Notes: a model not told the origin generated them from the sequence alone. A stretch of DNA of 64,000 nt from Chrysomallon squamiferum (GCA_012295275.1 CM022670.1:23005255-23069254), one strand, 5' to 3'. Counted from the first letter of the stretch, positions 17,563-29,596 are shown. A program made the numbers and translations.

Positions 17563-18171
17563 TTTTGTTATCTGTGTCTGTTTGTGTATTTATTTTTATT
17601 GTTTATTTTTTTAATTTATAATAAGGATATTTAAAACAATGTAAATCATGATTTATTATTGTCAAAGTAATATTGCATATCGCTGTTTATTAAATTGTAT
17701 ACAAATGTGTAATTTTAACAGATGTAAAGACTTGACTCTTGTATTATATATCATTCTGTCTGTACAATGACCTTTATCTACTACATTATTTACACACGAT
17801 TTCACAGAACATTATTTTGTTTTCTTAATGCCAACTTTGTATCTGGAATTTATAACATCTTTATATTTTAAACTTTGTTATTAATTGTTTTATCCATCCA
17901 TAGCTTACAGACCAGCAATTTCTACTTACAATAAAATATCTATATTAATGGTATGACAATAACGATTAATAAAAAATAAATAAATAACCTTTTTTTACAT
18001 ACTTAGGTGGTCAGAAAATGTCATTTTTAAATTATTATTTTTAAATTGTATACACACACCCAACAGCTTCAAATTCGAAGCTTTATTTGTATGGGTGAAT
18101 AACTACATTCAAGACTCCCAGTGCACTAAAACATTTTTAATATCATTTGTAGTCTAGTAATATTTTTTAAT
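17563..18171. other. AT-rich spacer between convergent genes
   Basis: No gene, RNA or defined repeat is recognised. The stretch lies between the possible 3' end of the TTLL15-like gene and the Tigger-like element. Confidence 0.5.
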
Positions 18172-18173
18172 TA

Positions 18174-18687
18174 CAGGTTGGACCTCACTAATTTCACCTT
18201 TATAAGTCCGGCGTAGACAGTGCTTTGAATCTGGTGGTCAGTATTTACCAGGCCACTGCTTGGACGCCTCTAGCACCATCAGCGCCCCAAACTGTTTAAA
18301 CTGCCATAGATTATTTACTGTGGTTGATGCTTCTCTAGAAGTACATATTATTTACTTTTTCTTATTTTTTTTTTTTTTGTTTTGAAAATACGCTTCATAG
18401 GTGACCATCATGCAATGAAAATGGTGGTATTCAGTAAAACAAAAACGCTGTTAATAAAAATGTCAACGCTGAAAAAAAACAAAAAAAGAAAGTCTAATAC
18501 TCATCAAAAAGAATTTCAGTAAGCCTGATCTATGTTTATGTCTGTGTCAGTTGTATCAGTGTCAGTAATACAACACAGTACAGGCATTGTTTTGTCATTT
18601 TTTACCCTCAGTTTCACGGGTTCTGAAAATGCGATACTCCTGCACCTGTCTATTCCCTAGCTTGCCAAGTTAGTGAGGTCCAACCTG
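18174..18687. mobile_element. Non-autonomous pogo/Tigger-like DNA transposon (MITE), TA target duplication
   Basis: The first 18 bases CAGGTTGGACCTCACTAA (18174-18191) are perfectly inverted at 18670-18687. The element is flanked on both sides by TA (18172-18173 and 18688-18689), the target duplication of the Tc1-mariner-pogo group. A terminus beginning CAGG...ACCTC resembles Tigger/pogo ends. The 514-bp interior has no transposase-like reading frame and is less AT-rich than its surroundings in its left part. It must have been mobilised in trans. The family assignment rests on the TIR and TSD only. Confidence 0.85.
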
Positions 18688-18689
18688 TA

Positions 18690-19193
18690 TTATCATTAGT
18701 TATATTAAATTAGCCAAGGAGGAACTACAGTACTGGAAGCTTGTTAGCTGTTTTAAAATACAGTTGTGTACCATTCTGTGTCAAACAGTTTTTTTCTCAC
18801 GTCTAAGCTTTTTGCTTTCCTTTGCATTCTGGTTTTGTTTCAAATAAATGATGTACTAATTCACAAACCTTTCACCTTTTCATACAAGTATTTAAGTATT
18901 GTTACTACCTCTGACGTAAACAAATGAATGTCGAAATAGCACAAATTATTATAATAAAAATAAATAACAACACAAAAAAACATAAATAACTGATAAATTA
19001 ATAATAACGGTAACAATAATAATAATAATAATAGTTATGATGATGATAAATGTGAAAGTGCCATTTTGTATTTGAAATATTTGAAGTATTCAGTTCATTT
19101 CATAAAATAGCTGCATGTTTATTTATGTCGTCTTGTCTCAACCTTCTTTACAAACAAGTTAAACTCTGTGTTATTCCTGATCTACGGTTTTCA
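18690..19193. other. Spacer downstream of the MGCKPS gene
   Basis: AT-rich with an AAT run at about 19014-19032. It includes a TTTATT at about 19117-19122, which on the minus strand reads AATAAA about 75 bases after the stop of the minus-strand gene and is its likely polyadenylation signal. Confidence 0.5.
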
Positions 19194-19335
19194 TCACTTA
19201 AGGTCTTGAACAGAAAAACCGTCTGAAGCTCCACAAGAAGACTGGACACTGTCTTTTCTAGCATTCATTTTCATGTGCCTGTGAAAGAACGGACCTTTAA
19301 CATCAAGCATATCACCAGCGTTTTCTTCTGAAATA

Positions 19336-19369
<34 letters not shown>

Positions 19370-19661
19370 AGTTTATCAAACAACGTGTTCAGAATATTCA
19401 TAATCTACTATTAAATGGCAGTATATGAGAGAAGAATCCTGTTTTCACCATGTGTTACCCTTTTTCAACAGCAAGACCTTTACTGGTGTGACACTGTTTG
19501 GAACGGGAACACGACCAAGGGATTACGGAGGATTATCCATCAGAGTGACCTTCTAAACTTCAGAGTGTGCGCAACTCCTTTACAAGAACAATGTTTCCCA
19601 ACGAACTTTGCAAAGAGTAAGTTATGGCGAATTTTTTTTTTTTTTTAAATAAAATAAAATA

Positions 19662-19752
<91 letters not shown>

Positions 19753-20308
19753 CATCCTTTTAACTTTAATTTAAATTAGTAGTAACTTTCTTAAATTTTT
19801 ATTTATTTATTTATTTATTTTAAAGCTATATCAAAAAGCCAGTTACCATTGGTCTAAAAAACATACATTATGCTCAATTAAATTACCTTGACAGATAATT
19901 TACACTAAGAACTGTTATTCAATACAATAATTATCTAAACTGTCACTTGTGGAGGGGGTTGAGCCGTAATGCTGTAAAATACTGGAAATACTTCATACCC
20001 CACAAACAACAACAACAACAACAACAAACACAACAACAACAATAATAATAATAACAAATTCACTCACCTTCCAAGTTACCTATTACGATAAAAGGATCAC
20101 TTATTCGTTTTTCTTGTATATCTCGAGGTAGAAAACATTCCTCGGGTTTAACTGAAGGCATCGATTTATGATGCCCAATACCACGTTTACGTAAAATCAT
20201 ACTTGACGAAGGGATAAATGGGTTCACCCGACTTTTAATGGACAGAAAGAAAAATTCACATCGAGAACATATGCTGTGTCGTCGTCCTTTACTCGGTTTG
20301 CATCCCAT
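19194..20308 (-). CDS. Small two-exon gene with N-terminal MGCKPS acylation signal, function unknown (124 aa)
   Basis: On the minus strand, exon 1 runs 20308-20068 and exon 2 runs 19327-19194 (TGA at 19196-19194). The donor is AAG|GTGAGT and the acceptor a long pyrimidine run ending TTTCAG. One base left from exon 1 plus two from exon 2 make a Glu codon, giving 124 residues in frame. The start MGCKPSKGRR fits an N-myristoylation site (MG....S/K) with an adjacent Cys for palmitoylation, so membrane-inner-leaflet attachment is inferred. The rest is basic and Ser-rich, with no membrane segment and no domain I recognise. The ATG is the first in frame after an upstream stop. The gene converges on the TTLL15-like gene. 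The intron (19328-20067) holds poly(A) and (AAT)n runs. The gene is supported by clean splicing, not by homology. Confidence 0.6.
19481..19616 (+). other. Exon-like segment inside the intron of the minus-strand gene
   Basis: On the plus strand this is open and bordered by an acceptor-like site (ttttcaacag) and a strong donor (AGAGTAAGT around 19614-19622). It would encode a Cys-containing peptide around YWCDTVWNG and QEQCFPTNF. No partner exon was found, and it is antisense to the enclosing gene. It could be an exon of an overlapping plus-strand transcript or chance. Confidence 0.2.
19663..19752. repeat. (AAAT)n-(AAT)n compound microsatellite
   Basis: About 90 bases of AAAT followed by AAT units, in the intron of the minus-strand gene. 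Confidence 0.9.
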
Positions 20309-20343
20309 GCCTTGTTTATCGGTATTTGCATGGTCAAAATTAA

Positions 20344-20367
20344 TGACGTAATTCGTCCATGACGTTG
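20344..20367. promoter_or_regulatory. Pair of CRE-like sites upstream of the MGCKPS gene
   Basis: TGACGTAA (20344-20351) and TGACGTTG (20360-20367) lie 36-59 bases upstream of the ATG of the minus-strand gene. Both match the CREB/ATF half-site core TGACGT, and their close spacing in AT-rich DNA is notable. A role in cAMP-type or stress regulation is inference only. Confidence 0.35.
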
Positions 20368-20677
20368 TTTTTATTTATTTATTTATATTTCTGGTGTCAT
20401 TGACTTTTTTTTTTTCATTAATATTTTATTTTTAGTTATATATATATATATACATATTTTAGACTCACAAATTCATGTTTTTATACTACAATGAGCATCT
20501 CCAACAAAATGAATTTAATTATTAAAATATAAAATTAAAAACTCGCTTAAAATGGTAACTCAAAATAATTAAATAAAATAGTTTCATAAAAATAAAACTC
20601 GTAATGCAGCTTTGCAGTTATATTGTTATTTACTTTGTTTACTGTTGAAAATGTGTTTTACTACCAACGGCATAAAT

Positions 20678-20713
<36 letters not shown>

Positions 20714-21417
20714 ATTCATACATCTCTGTACGTAATCACGCAAATGCGCGTGAATTCTGGGAGGAGGTGTTTGTATGTGGTCAAGGTCTAAAAACATCAT
20801 AGTAAATAAAGACAAACTATCAATAAAGCCGCTGAGTTTCGATCAGTCACTTCTTGTAATGTAGGTAATAAACCTTTCCAGAACTTCCGGCCATCAATTT
20901 CGTTTCGAATACAGAGCGGGGCGAACCAATCTCGAGAACAGCAGTAGTTTCATTAACACAAAGAGAGAAAACGCGACGAGCACAACAGAAACTGAGCTGT
21001 GCGCAAAAGTGGATGAATTGATTGACCGTTTGCTTTGAAATATTATGAAATAAGTTTTACGTGACAGATGTTCATGAAAAAAAAAAAAAAAAAAAAAAGA
21101 ATGTCAAATTAATAATGGTTATTTTTAAATTTTTATTTGTCTTCTTCTCAAATCGGTATCTTCAGTTTCAGTAACACGTACAAAAACCACTTGTCTTGTC
21201 AGTTTACTTATTTCTGGCTAACACTCGAAAATTGATTTATTAGAAACCATGCTTTCCTTTCTTTAAAAAGATTCCCATATATAAGTTTCATCTATCAAAT
21301 ATTATTTTAAAGAAAAAACCATTTGTCCAATAACCTTTGACATACACCGTCCTGATAAACGCAAGTATTGTCTCCTTGTTTGCAGTTAACGTAATAAGAA
21401 CGATTAATCAAGCATCT
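20368..21417. other. Upstream intergenic region of the MGCKPS gene
   Basis: No coding region is recognised. It contains (TG)n at 20679-20710 and poly(A) at about 21077-21098. A somewhat GC-richer patch lies at about 20870-21020 (CTTCCGG, GAGCGGGGCG) and could be a promoter or a 5' exon of the minus-strand gene. Confidence 0.35.
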
Positions 21418-21425
21418 GATTAATA

Positions 21426-22152
21426 CAGTGGTTCTCTAAATATATCAGTGAACATCTCACACAAGGGCGGTAACTAAATATATCCGAGAACATCTCTCAC
21501 CCAAGGACGGTAACTCTAAATATATCCGTGAACATCTCTCACACGAGGGCGGTAACTCTAAATATATCAGTGAACATCTCTCACACAAAGGAAGTAACTC
21601 TAAATATATCCGTGAACATCTCTCACACAAGGGCGGTAACTCTAAATATATCAGTGAACATATCTCACACCAGGGCGGTAACTCTAAATATATCAGTGAA
21701 CATCTCTCACCCAAGGACGGTAACTCTAAATATATCAGTGAACATCTCTCACACAAATGCGGTAACTCTAAATATATCCGTGAACATCTCTCACACAAAG
21801 GCGCTAACTCTAAATATATCAGTGAACATCTCTCACACAAGGGCGGTAACTCTAAATATATCAGTAAACATCTCTAACAGAAGAAAAACAAATGGTACAG
21901 ATTCCAGACGAGAACCGTTTATTCGCGAAATGATGAAGAATCTGACACAGATGTAGTCAATGAGGATAGACAATCTCAGCAGCCTGCACCGCAACCAATT
22001 CAGCCGCAATATCCGTCTTTCAGTTATTTCTGTATTTTTTTTTTTATTTACATTTTGCATTATATTTCTTAGCATTTTGTGTGTAATGTGCCCGCAATTT
22101 TGTTGTAAGGCTTCAAGTGTACCCCGACTTCAAAAAGTATGAGAACCCACTG
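21426..22152. mobile_element. Non-autonomous hAT-type DNA transposon with internal minisatellite
   Basis: The left end reads CAGTGGTTCTC and the inverted right end CAGTGGGTTCTC, the consensus of many animal hAT elements. Identical 8-bp target duplications GATTAATA flank it at 21418-21425 and 22153-22160. The right subterminal part (GAAGTCGGGGTACACTT when inverted) also resembles hAT ends. The 727-bp interior has no transposase. Most of its left part is a 42-bp tandem repeat (21432-21876). Open frames through the array on both strands exist because 42 is divisible by 3. Confidence 0.9.
21432..21876. repeat. 42-bp minisatellite, about 10.6 copies
   Basis: The unit is about GGTAACTCTAAATATATC followed by AGTGAACATCTCTCACACAAGGGC, repeated about ten to eleven times with a handful of variable positions. 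The first copy is continuous with the transposon terminus (GTTCTCTAAATATATCAG), so the array seems to derive from it. Both strands stay open with 14-residue periodicity; this is a length effect, not evidence of a protein. Confidence 0.92.
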
Positions 22153-22160
22153 GATTAATA

Positions 22161-22851
22161 CATTAACTAACTAACGTTCTTTATCGGTTCTGTACTCTCG
22201 CCAACGTCATTTTTTGTTTTTTTTTGGCAATTTCTTTTCCATGTTCAGTATCATCATCCATCGTTTCTGTGCACAGGGAATATCACCATCCACACTGATA
22301 CGTCCCTGCACGGCGCTTTGTGCCAGTCCGTGTGACACCAGTCTAGTAGATAAAGGAATGTCATCGACAGGGTCGAGTTCTTCAGGTTCAGTGTTTGAAA
22401 CTTTATTTTATTATTTTTTTATTTTTTTTTCACCACAAAACGTTTTCCCTATTCTTTTCTTAAATTTATACAGCCTCACCGAAGAAACCTTAAATTTTAT
22501 TCTGGCCAATTCCTCAGCTTTTGTTAATAATATTTCCCGAGATACTGAGAGATTTTTATTCCTATCATTTTATTTTTATTATTATTTTTTTTTAACCATT
22601 TCAGTGTTGCGGCCTCTTTTTTTTTAAACGCTCCTGTTCTCTTGATTTTGCTTTTTTGCTTTTACCTATAGAACCAGAAGTTTGATCATTCAAGCGCTTG
22701 GAGTTTTCGAAGGTTAATTTCTATTAATTTCTGCTCAAGAGATCGAGTTACCTAAATTTGTATATAATTAAATAAATAAATAAATAAATATATAAATATA
22801 TAGATAGATAGATAGGATGGATAGATAGATGGATGGATGGATGGATAGATG

Positions 22852-22887
<36 letters not shown>

Positions 22888-24010
22888 TTATTTATTACTA
22901 ATATATGGGAGCTCAGCCGGGGCTAGACAGATCGAGGTTTTCAAGAAATCAGCGCTCGAGCTGCTGTCCTCGTTTGACTGTATTATTGTAAAGATATTGA
23001 CTCGTTATTAAATAATATTCATTACTTTTGCTGACAGCTTATATCGTGTTTAGTAATTTATTAACACCACACGCACGGGAAACGCTTATAATTCTGAAAA
23101 TTGATATCGCCATCGATTAATTATTTTTGGATTAATCGATTGTTTCGCTTTGTCCTCATATTACCAAATCTAGCGACTCAAGAGTACACCAGTGCTCCTG
23201 AAAAATTTAATAATAATGTATTCCAGGTTTACATAAACGAAAACTCCGAGAGAATGTTTGCACTCTGGGAATAACAGGCAGTAATGCACATGCATTATCT
23301 ATAATTGTATGAATTTAATTCTCCTATAACAAAATGCATTCCGATGTTAAGATGTAGGAAATTCTGTAATTAAAAATAAAAGTTACGCAGACTTGTAAAA
23401 AAACAAAATAAAATAAAAAGCGTTCGATATCCATTAATCAGTAAATTTACGAGACTAATTCAATTTTCGTATTAATGTATTAAGTAGAGAATATTTAAAT
23501 GAAAATAATTGTAATTGTACCTAAAGCTTCACACCTGCTTTTGTACCTGAGAATGTGTTTTAAGTTACGTTGGATCATGCGTGTGTGTTTATGAGTTTTT
23601 CGAGTGCGTGTTTGCTTATATTAAAGCATGTCGGTGTAAAATATCATAAATACGAGCATGGAACAAAAGAGGGTTTTGGATTTCTTTTATCTGTATCACG
23701 TATGTAATGTTAGAATGCCATTTCTCTATTACCTACAGTCATCATATGTTATCAGTATTATAAAACGTTTCTTCCAGTACACTTCCCATACATCCCAGTC
23801 TAGAGTAATAATGAGATTTCAAGTAAACATTAATATGTCTTAATTCTTTCTCCTTGAAAGCACCAGTTAATGTAGAAACCACAGGTTAATAAAATATCAG
23901 TAATAAAAAAAAACCAACACATGTATTTGAAGCTGAAATATATCAAACTCAAAACATGACAAATAAATCTTAAGCCATCGTAATAACAATTGAAATAAAT
24001 AAATAAATAA
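22161..24010. other. Intergenic stretch with T-rich and GATA/GATG repeats
   Basis: A moderately GC-rich patch at about 22270-22385 is open on both strands, but I could not connect it to neighbouring exons. (AAAT)n-(GATA/GATG)n covers about 22771-22887. Between 22888 and 24010 no feature is recognised. Confidence 0.45.
22771..22887. repeat. (AAAT)n-(ATAG/ATGG)n tetranucleotide array
   Basis: About 115 bases of tetranucleotide repeats that change from AAAT to ATAG/ATGG units. Confidence 0.9.
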
Positions 24011-24029
24011 ATAAATGATAAAAGTGATG

Positions 24030-24187
24030 ATAATGATGATGATGATAATAATAATAATAATAATACTTATAATAATAATAAAATTAGACTACTTCTGCTA
24101 CTGTTACTACTACTACTACTGCTACTACTGCTACTGCTGCTACTACTACTACTACTACTACTACTGCTACTACTACTACTGCTGCTG

Positions 24188-24237
<50 letters not shown>

Positions 24238-24265
24238 GCTATTGCTACTACTACTACTACTACAG
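24030..24265. repeat. (GAT/AAT)n-(CTA/CTG)n trinucleotide array
   Basis: About 235 bases of trinucleotides: GAT and AAT, then CTA with interspersed CTG. An apparent plus-strand poly-Tyr/Cys reading frame and its equivalents are repeat artefacts. Confidence 0.93.
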
Positions 24266-26370
24266 ATCAGTTGCAGTATGATTTGAGATTTACATGCAGA
24301 GTCGATGACTGGATGTCAGATCTTACAAAAAGAAACGACGAAGAATGAAAGAAACAGCTGACAAAACATAGATTCGCCTACGCTGTGTGGCTTCCACTAA
24401 GATTGCTACTGTTTTGTGTTATAGACTAGCATTTGCTAATTAATAATGTTTGAGAGAGAAAAACATTATTATAATAAAATAAAACAGAATACGACAGATG
24501 AAACAAATTAAAACTGTAACTGGACAACAACAAAAACAACAGTAATAATAACAAAAACAACAACAACAACATCAAACAAAGGAAACAAAAACTAAAAAAT
24601 TAAAGTAAGAATTATGATAGAAACAGTTTAAAATAATTATTATAAGAGAACAAAAATACAAAGAACATAAATAAATAATTAAATGACTAAAGAAATTGAC
24701 TGAAATAATTATATCAACGAAGACTGTAATTAATAAAATAAATCAAGGCTGTCAACAGGTAATTTTCTTTCGCCTCGTGAATACAGCTCTCTCTTTATTT
24801 ATTCTCGAATCCTTCAAGAAAAGGTTTGTATTATGAAGAATGTCACTCAGCTCAGTATTTATAGTGATGTATCCCAAAAATAATGATCTTTCTTCATTAT
24901 TATCTGACGGTACCATCAAGCTATGAATTACACTGGCGGCTGTTAATCTGAAAACATTGACTTGATGCATTGGTTATTGTGACTAAACTATTAACTGTCA
25001 AGCTACCCGCGGTGTCAACCCTAGGTCTTTGATATAAATAAACAGAGTTAATAAAAAATACATTATGTTACACTATTTTAAGCTTTGCTATACAATGGTC
25101 TACGAAACGTGTGTGTTGTGCTGTCTTGTGCTATGCTTTGCTATACTGTGCTGTGCTATAAAATGCTTTGCTATGGTATACTACGATATTTTGTGGTATT
25201 CTATGCTATACTGTTCCATACCTTACGATAAGCAAAAGTGTACCATGTTTTGCTTTTATGCTAAAAATATACTATACTATACTACACTATTCTATACCAA
25301 TCCATATCAAAAATACTATGCTGTTCTACAATATGCCAAATCAAAAAGACCTAAATATGCGATGTTATGCTATGATATATTGTATTATACTAAACTGCTG
25401 TAATATATTATATACTTATATAAATATCAATGATATATTACAAAATATTATATTACGTCATTTTACATTTTATTTAAGGAAGCACTATACAACAAGAGCA
25501 GGTGATCAGTTTGGTTTCTGATGTGTCTTATTAAACTAAACATCACAGTATAGTGGACTCTTTACAGACTAGACTAACTCTAGTGCATGCAGCAGCATTA
25601 CGGAATTGTACACACAGAAAAACCTCATCAAATAACATAGTTCATTTGTTTATGCAGTCATCTGCTAATACCATTCTAATATTTGATTAATAAAATGTGT
25701 GAGTTATATGTATGCGTATAAAATTGATTTTCATTGTAGCATGTTTATCCAAATCGCTGCAGAGAAAATTCATTATCTTTAATCTTTCATCTTAATTTTA
25801 TTTTTGTTTTGATTACTTTCTGTCTTTCAACCTTTTCTTCTTCATTTCTATCCATTCTTTGTCACAATTTCTTTTTTTTCTTCTTCCTCTTCTTCTTCTT
25901 CTTTACTGATCTCTAAGATTTCCTAACAAACTCTTCAAGTCGAGGAGTTGCACTGATAAACTGAGAAGTGGAAAAAAAAAAAAAAAAAATGTTTGTCTCG
26001 AATTAGCATTCTAGCGAAATCGTTGATTAACTCGTAACCTACACAATGACTCTGCGGGTGACTGGTGACATCACATTTATCTTTATTTATTTTCATTTCT
26101 TTCACAACCGTAATTCTCACTATTGCTGTGAGGTGATGGGGTTTCGGCGTGAAGGCTGATAGATAACTGTAAAGAAGAAGTATTTCCCAGCTCTCGTGGC
26201 GGTGGTCTATCTCTTTAATTTTGTTTCAATCACGGCGAAATAACGGCGGATCTGTTTGTCTGATAAGAAATCCAGAATAATATAAACTGAGGGAATAAAT
26301 AAATAATAAATAAGAACACTGATAAGCAGTTCTTCAAGAAAACCAAACAAACACCCGCAAAAAAAAAAAA
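24266..26370. other. Gene-poor stretch with degenerate CTATG-type simple sequence
   Basis: No gene is recognised. The segment at 25065-25420 is a degenerate array of short CTATG/CTATA/CTTTG units (see finding). A minus-strand frame at 24970-24752 looks protein-like but has no supporting splice or homology signal. Confidence 0.45.
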
Positions 26371-26493
26371 AAATAAATAAATAAATAAATAAAATAAAAT
26401 AAAATAAATAAATAAAATAAAATAAAAATAAAGAACCGGAATAAAGATATGATTAAAAAAAAAGAAAACACCTATTAATTGTTTAATATTTAT

Positions 26494-26496
<3 letters not shown>

Positions 26497-26526
<30 letters not shown>
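26497..26526. repeat. (CA)n microsatellite
   Basis: About 30 bases of CA repeat, about 60 bases before a long CT tract. Confidence 0.92.
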
Positions 26527-26528
<2 letters not shown>

Positions 26529-26583
26529 AATAATACACTTATTGTTATTATTAATAATCAAAGAAACTAATTCATATATGGTG

Positions 26584-26585
<2 letters not shown>

Positions 26586-26674
<89 letters not shown>
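26586..26674. repeat. (CT)n homopyrimidine tract
   Basis: About 89 bases of uninterrupted CT. Its reading frames are artefacts. Confidence 0.95.
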
Positions 26675-26676
<2 letters not shown>

Positions 26677-29180
26677 CCCTTCACTCTTCTATTTATCTGT
26701 CTCTAGCACCATCTCTCTCTCTTTCTCACACACCCATACACTTATTAAAACATTCTCTCTGTTAATATCAGAAAACTCAAATCGAATTAAATTACTGTTA
26801 CCATAACATAATATAAACAAAATTCAAACAGTGAGAAACACTTAGACGTACTTTTGTATAACATATATTTATTACATGTCGTACGCGCATATATTATCTT
26901 ACACTGTGTGTGTATACTACGTGATAGTTGTATCAGATGCAATTTAATTCAGTTTGAATCACAAATTAGTAAGAAGGAGACTATATATATATATATTTCT
27001 CTAGCTGGCGATATACGAATAAAGAGTCATATAATAAAATGATATCTTTACTCTCACCGGTAACGGCGGCTGGAAACTGGTAATGAATACTTTCTTCATT
27101 TTACGCCGACTTAAACCGCTCAGGTGTAGTCATAGTAACATATTATTTTCATTTGCCAGCGTTCATGACCTGTCAGGCTTCTGATTGGTGACGGTGGGAG
27201 ATAAAGAAACTGAAATGTTTGAATCGATCTTAGTCAATGCTGTGGTTATTGCTTATCGAATGCTTTTAACAGATTGTGCAACGCGTCGCTGATACCAGAA
27301 AATAAAACCGCTGCTCGTAGGAAAAGATTTAAGTCTCAGCTAAAGCAAAAACAACCGAATGACTTAGAGAAAGACTGGGTTATCTCTGAAAGTCGATAGA
27401 GGACACTTACAAGCAGAAGAGGCGAAGTGCTGCCTTGGATCTATCCTTAATATAAAACCCGTAATAAACACAGATAACTAACATTTATCTTTCATGCAAT
27501 AAGAGTACCTGTTCGCCTAGAGATAGGTAACCTAAACCTTTTCTCAATACAACTGCTACTACTAATACTAGTTTTACTACTGCTACTGCTACTGCTACTA
27601 CTAATACTAATTTTACTACTGCTGCTGCTGTTGTATATATTCGTTGTCTTAAAATTTGTGTGAAAAGTAATTAATGTAGAAACAGTGTGATGTACCTGTT
27701 CGTGAAAATCTATCTTGATACTCAATCATGTATTTTGTACCTATTTCGAACTCAAGTTTTAGCCTCACTGTAGAGAAAATGATCGTAATCACATAATACA
27801 GGTAACATAACCTTTTTATGATGACTTTAACAAACAAACAAAAATTTATAAACAGAACTGTAGAAAGGAAACAAACCATCTGAGTTAGACTGTTACGGAT
27901 TTCACTCATATTATGTAAAACAAAGTTTAAACAGGAATTTAGCACAATAAAAACTGTCTTATATACGTAATTAAAAAAAAAGATAAAATAATCGATTTTA
28001 TAATAATTATTCAGGTAAGATTATGCAGTTTATGGTTTTAACGACAATAACAAGAGACGACATCAAGAACTTGTTGTAAGGTAATATTAATTTAACTGTG
28101 AGGACATAACAGTAACAACGTAACAAGTATTTTACTACAGTAACGATGATGACGACAACAACAATAAGGTAGCATTTAACGACAATGGCGATGACGACAA
28201 CAACAACACTACGTTGACAACTACCTAACTACAGTGTCCACAACAACAGCATTGAGATAACATATATTTAGTGATGAAACGACAATAACAGGTAACAATT
28301 ATTTAGTAATGAAGAGATCAACAACAACGTTAAATACGAATATTTCTGATACTTCTTGTCATTGACATAGTATTACTGTAAAAAAAACCCTTATTTTTCT
28401 AAGTTTATATTTCCGTTAAGTTATAACATCTCAAACCTACATAACAGTAATTTTTAATATTATCTGATTATTTTTTTTACTCCGTGATTGCCTGGAAATC
28501 AGTCCACGAATTCCACTCTTTAACTGATATTTTATTTATCAGTAAATACTATTTCACAACGTGTCTAGAGCTCTGAAAATAACTCAGTATAATTTATGAA
28601 AATAACCCAAGTGATAAAGGGTTAACGTAAATTACTCAAGTAGTAACGAGTTTACAATATTGACTTAAACAGAAAAGAGTTTACAATATAGACTCAGGGA
28701 GAAAAGAGTTTACGAAGTCTTATGAAAATACTGTCAGTATATTTTTTATTAATATATCTTATTTATGGTACGTTCAGGAATAAGGAATCAAACGCGAATT
28801 GAAAGTTATATGCACCAGACACTCGTGTCAGATTAGTCTGCAGAGAGGAGTTATTAATCGTTCATCTCTGTAAATTACGTACACCTGTACGAGCACGACC
28901 TTTTGACCAGTGAAGCCTGGTCCATATTTATTAAGAGTGAAAACCGTGATGACATCTAATTATTTAACACATGTTAGGTGTTTAATACATTAAGAGTTTT
29001 ATAACTCCAGGCATGTTATGTAATGTTAATGATAGGCTTTATGTTAGGAAAACAGAGCATTTGGTTTTACACCGACAATTTTCTCATTGCTACTCGGTCT
29101 ACAACAGCAACAATAACAACATCTACAACTGCAGCCATTACTGTTACTGTTACTACCACCATTACCATCACTATCACTGT
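26675..29180. other. Gene-poor stretch with scattered trinucleotide repeats
   Basis: No gene is recognised. A less AT-rich patch at about 27040-27320 (GGTAACGGCGGC, GATTGGTGACGG) may be regulatory. TAC/TGC repeats occur at about 27550-27630. At about 28600-28720 a motif GAGTTTACAATAT recurs three times at roughly 35-base spacing. Confidence 0.4.
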
Positions 29181-29188
29181 CTGGGATG

Positions 29189-29477
29189 GGTTGTAGGAAA
29201 AAATGGCACCCGAAAAAAAATGGCAATCGGAAAAATAGCATCCCGAAGAAACGATACTGTGCAGATTTGGAAATTTTGTTTTCTTTTTTTCTGTATAGTT
29301 GCTTTAAAAAAAAACTTAAAAGTACTTTTGAAAATACAGTTTATTCATGCAATATTGTTACATACATGTATATTTATATATAGCATCACTCAGCCACTTG
29401 GTTTTGCTTAACAAAGTACATAATTATGTCAAAGTTTAATATTACACATATACACATCCACATCCACATACATATAC

Positions 29478-29508
<31 letters not shown>

Positions 29509-29511
29509 CAA

Positions 29512-29596
<85 letters not shown>

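Noticed and set aside
21457-21956. Repetitive proteins with 14-residue periodicity on both strands
   Set aside because: The 42-bp minisatellite inside a hAT element is divisible by three, so both strands stay open. No start, splice or signal context supports translation.
24752-24970. A 72-codon minus-strand frame with balanced residues
   Set aside because: No promoter, splice or polyadenylation signal was found nearby and no domain is recognised. Length is compatible with chance.
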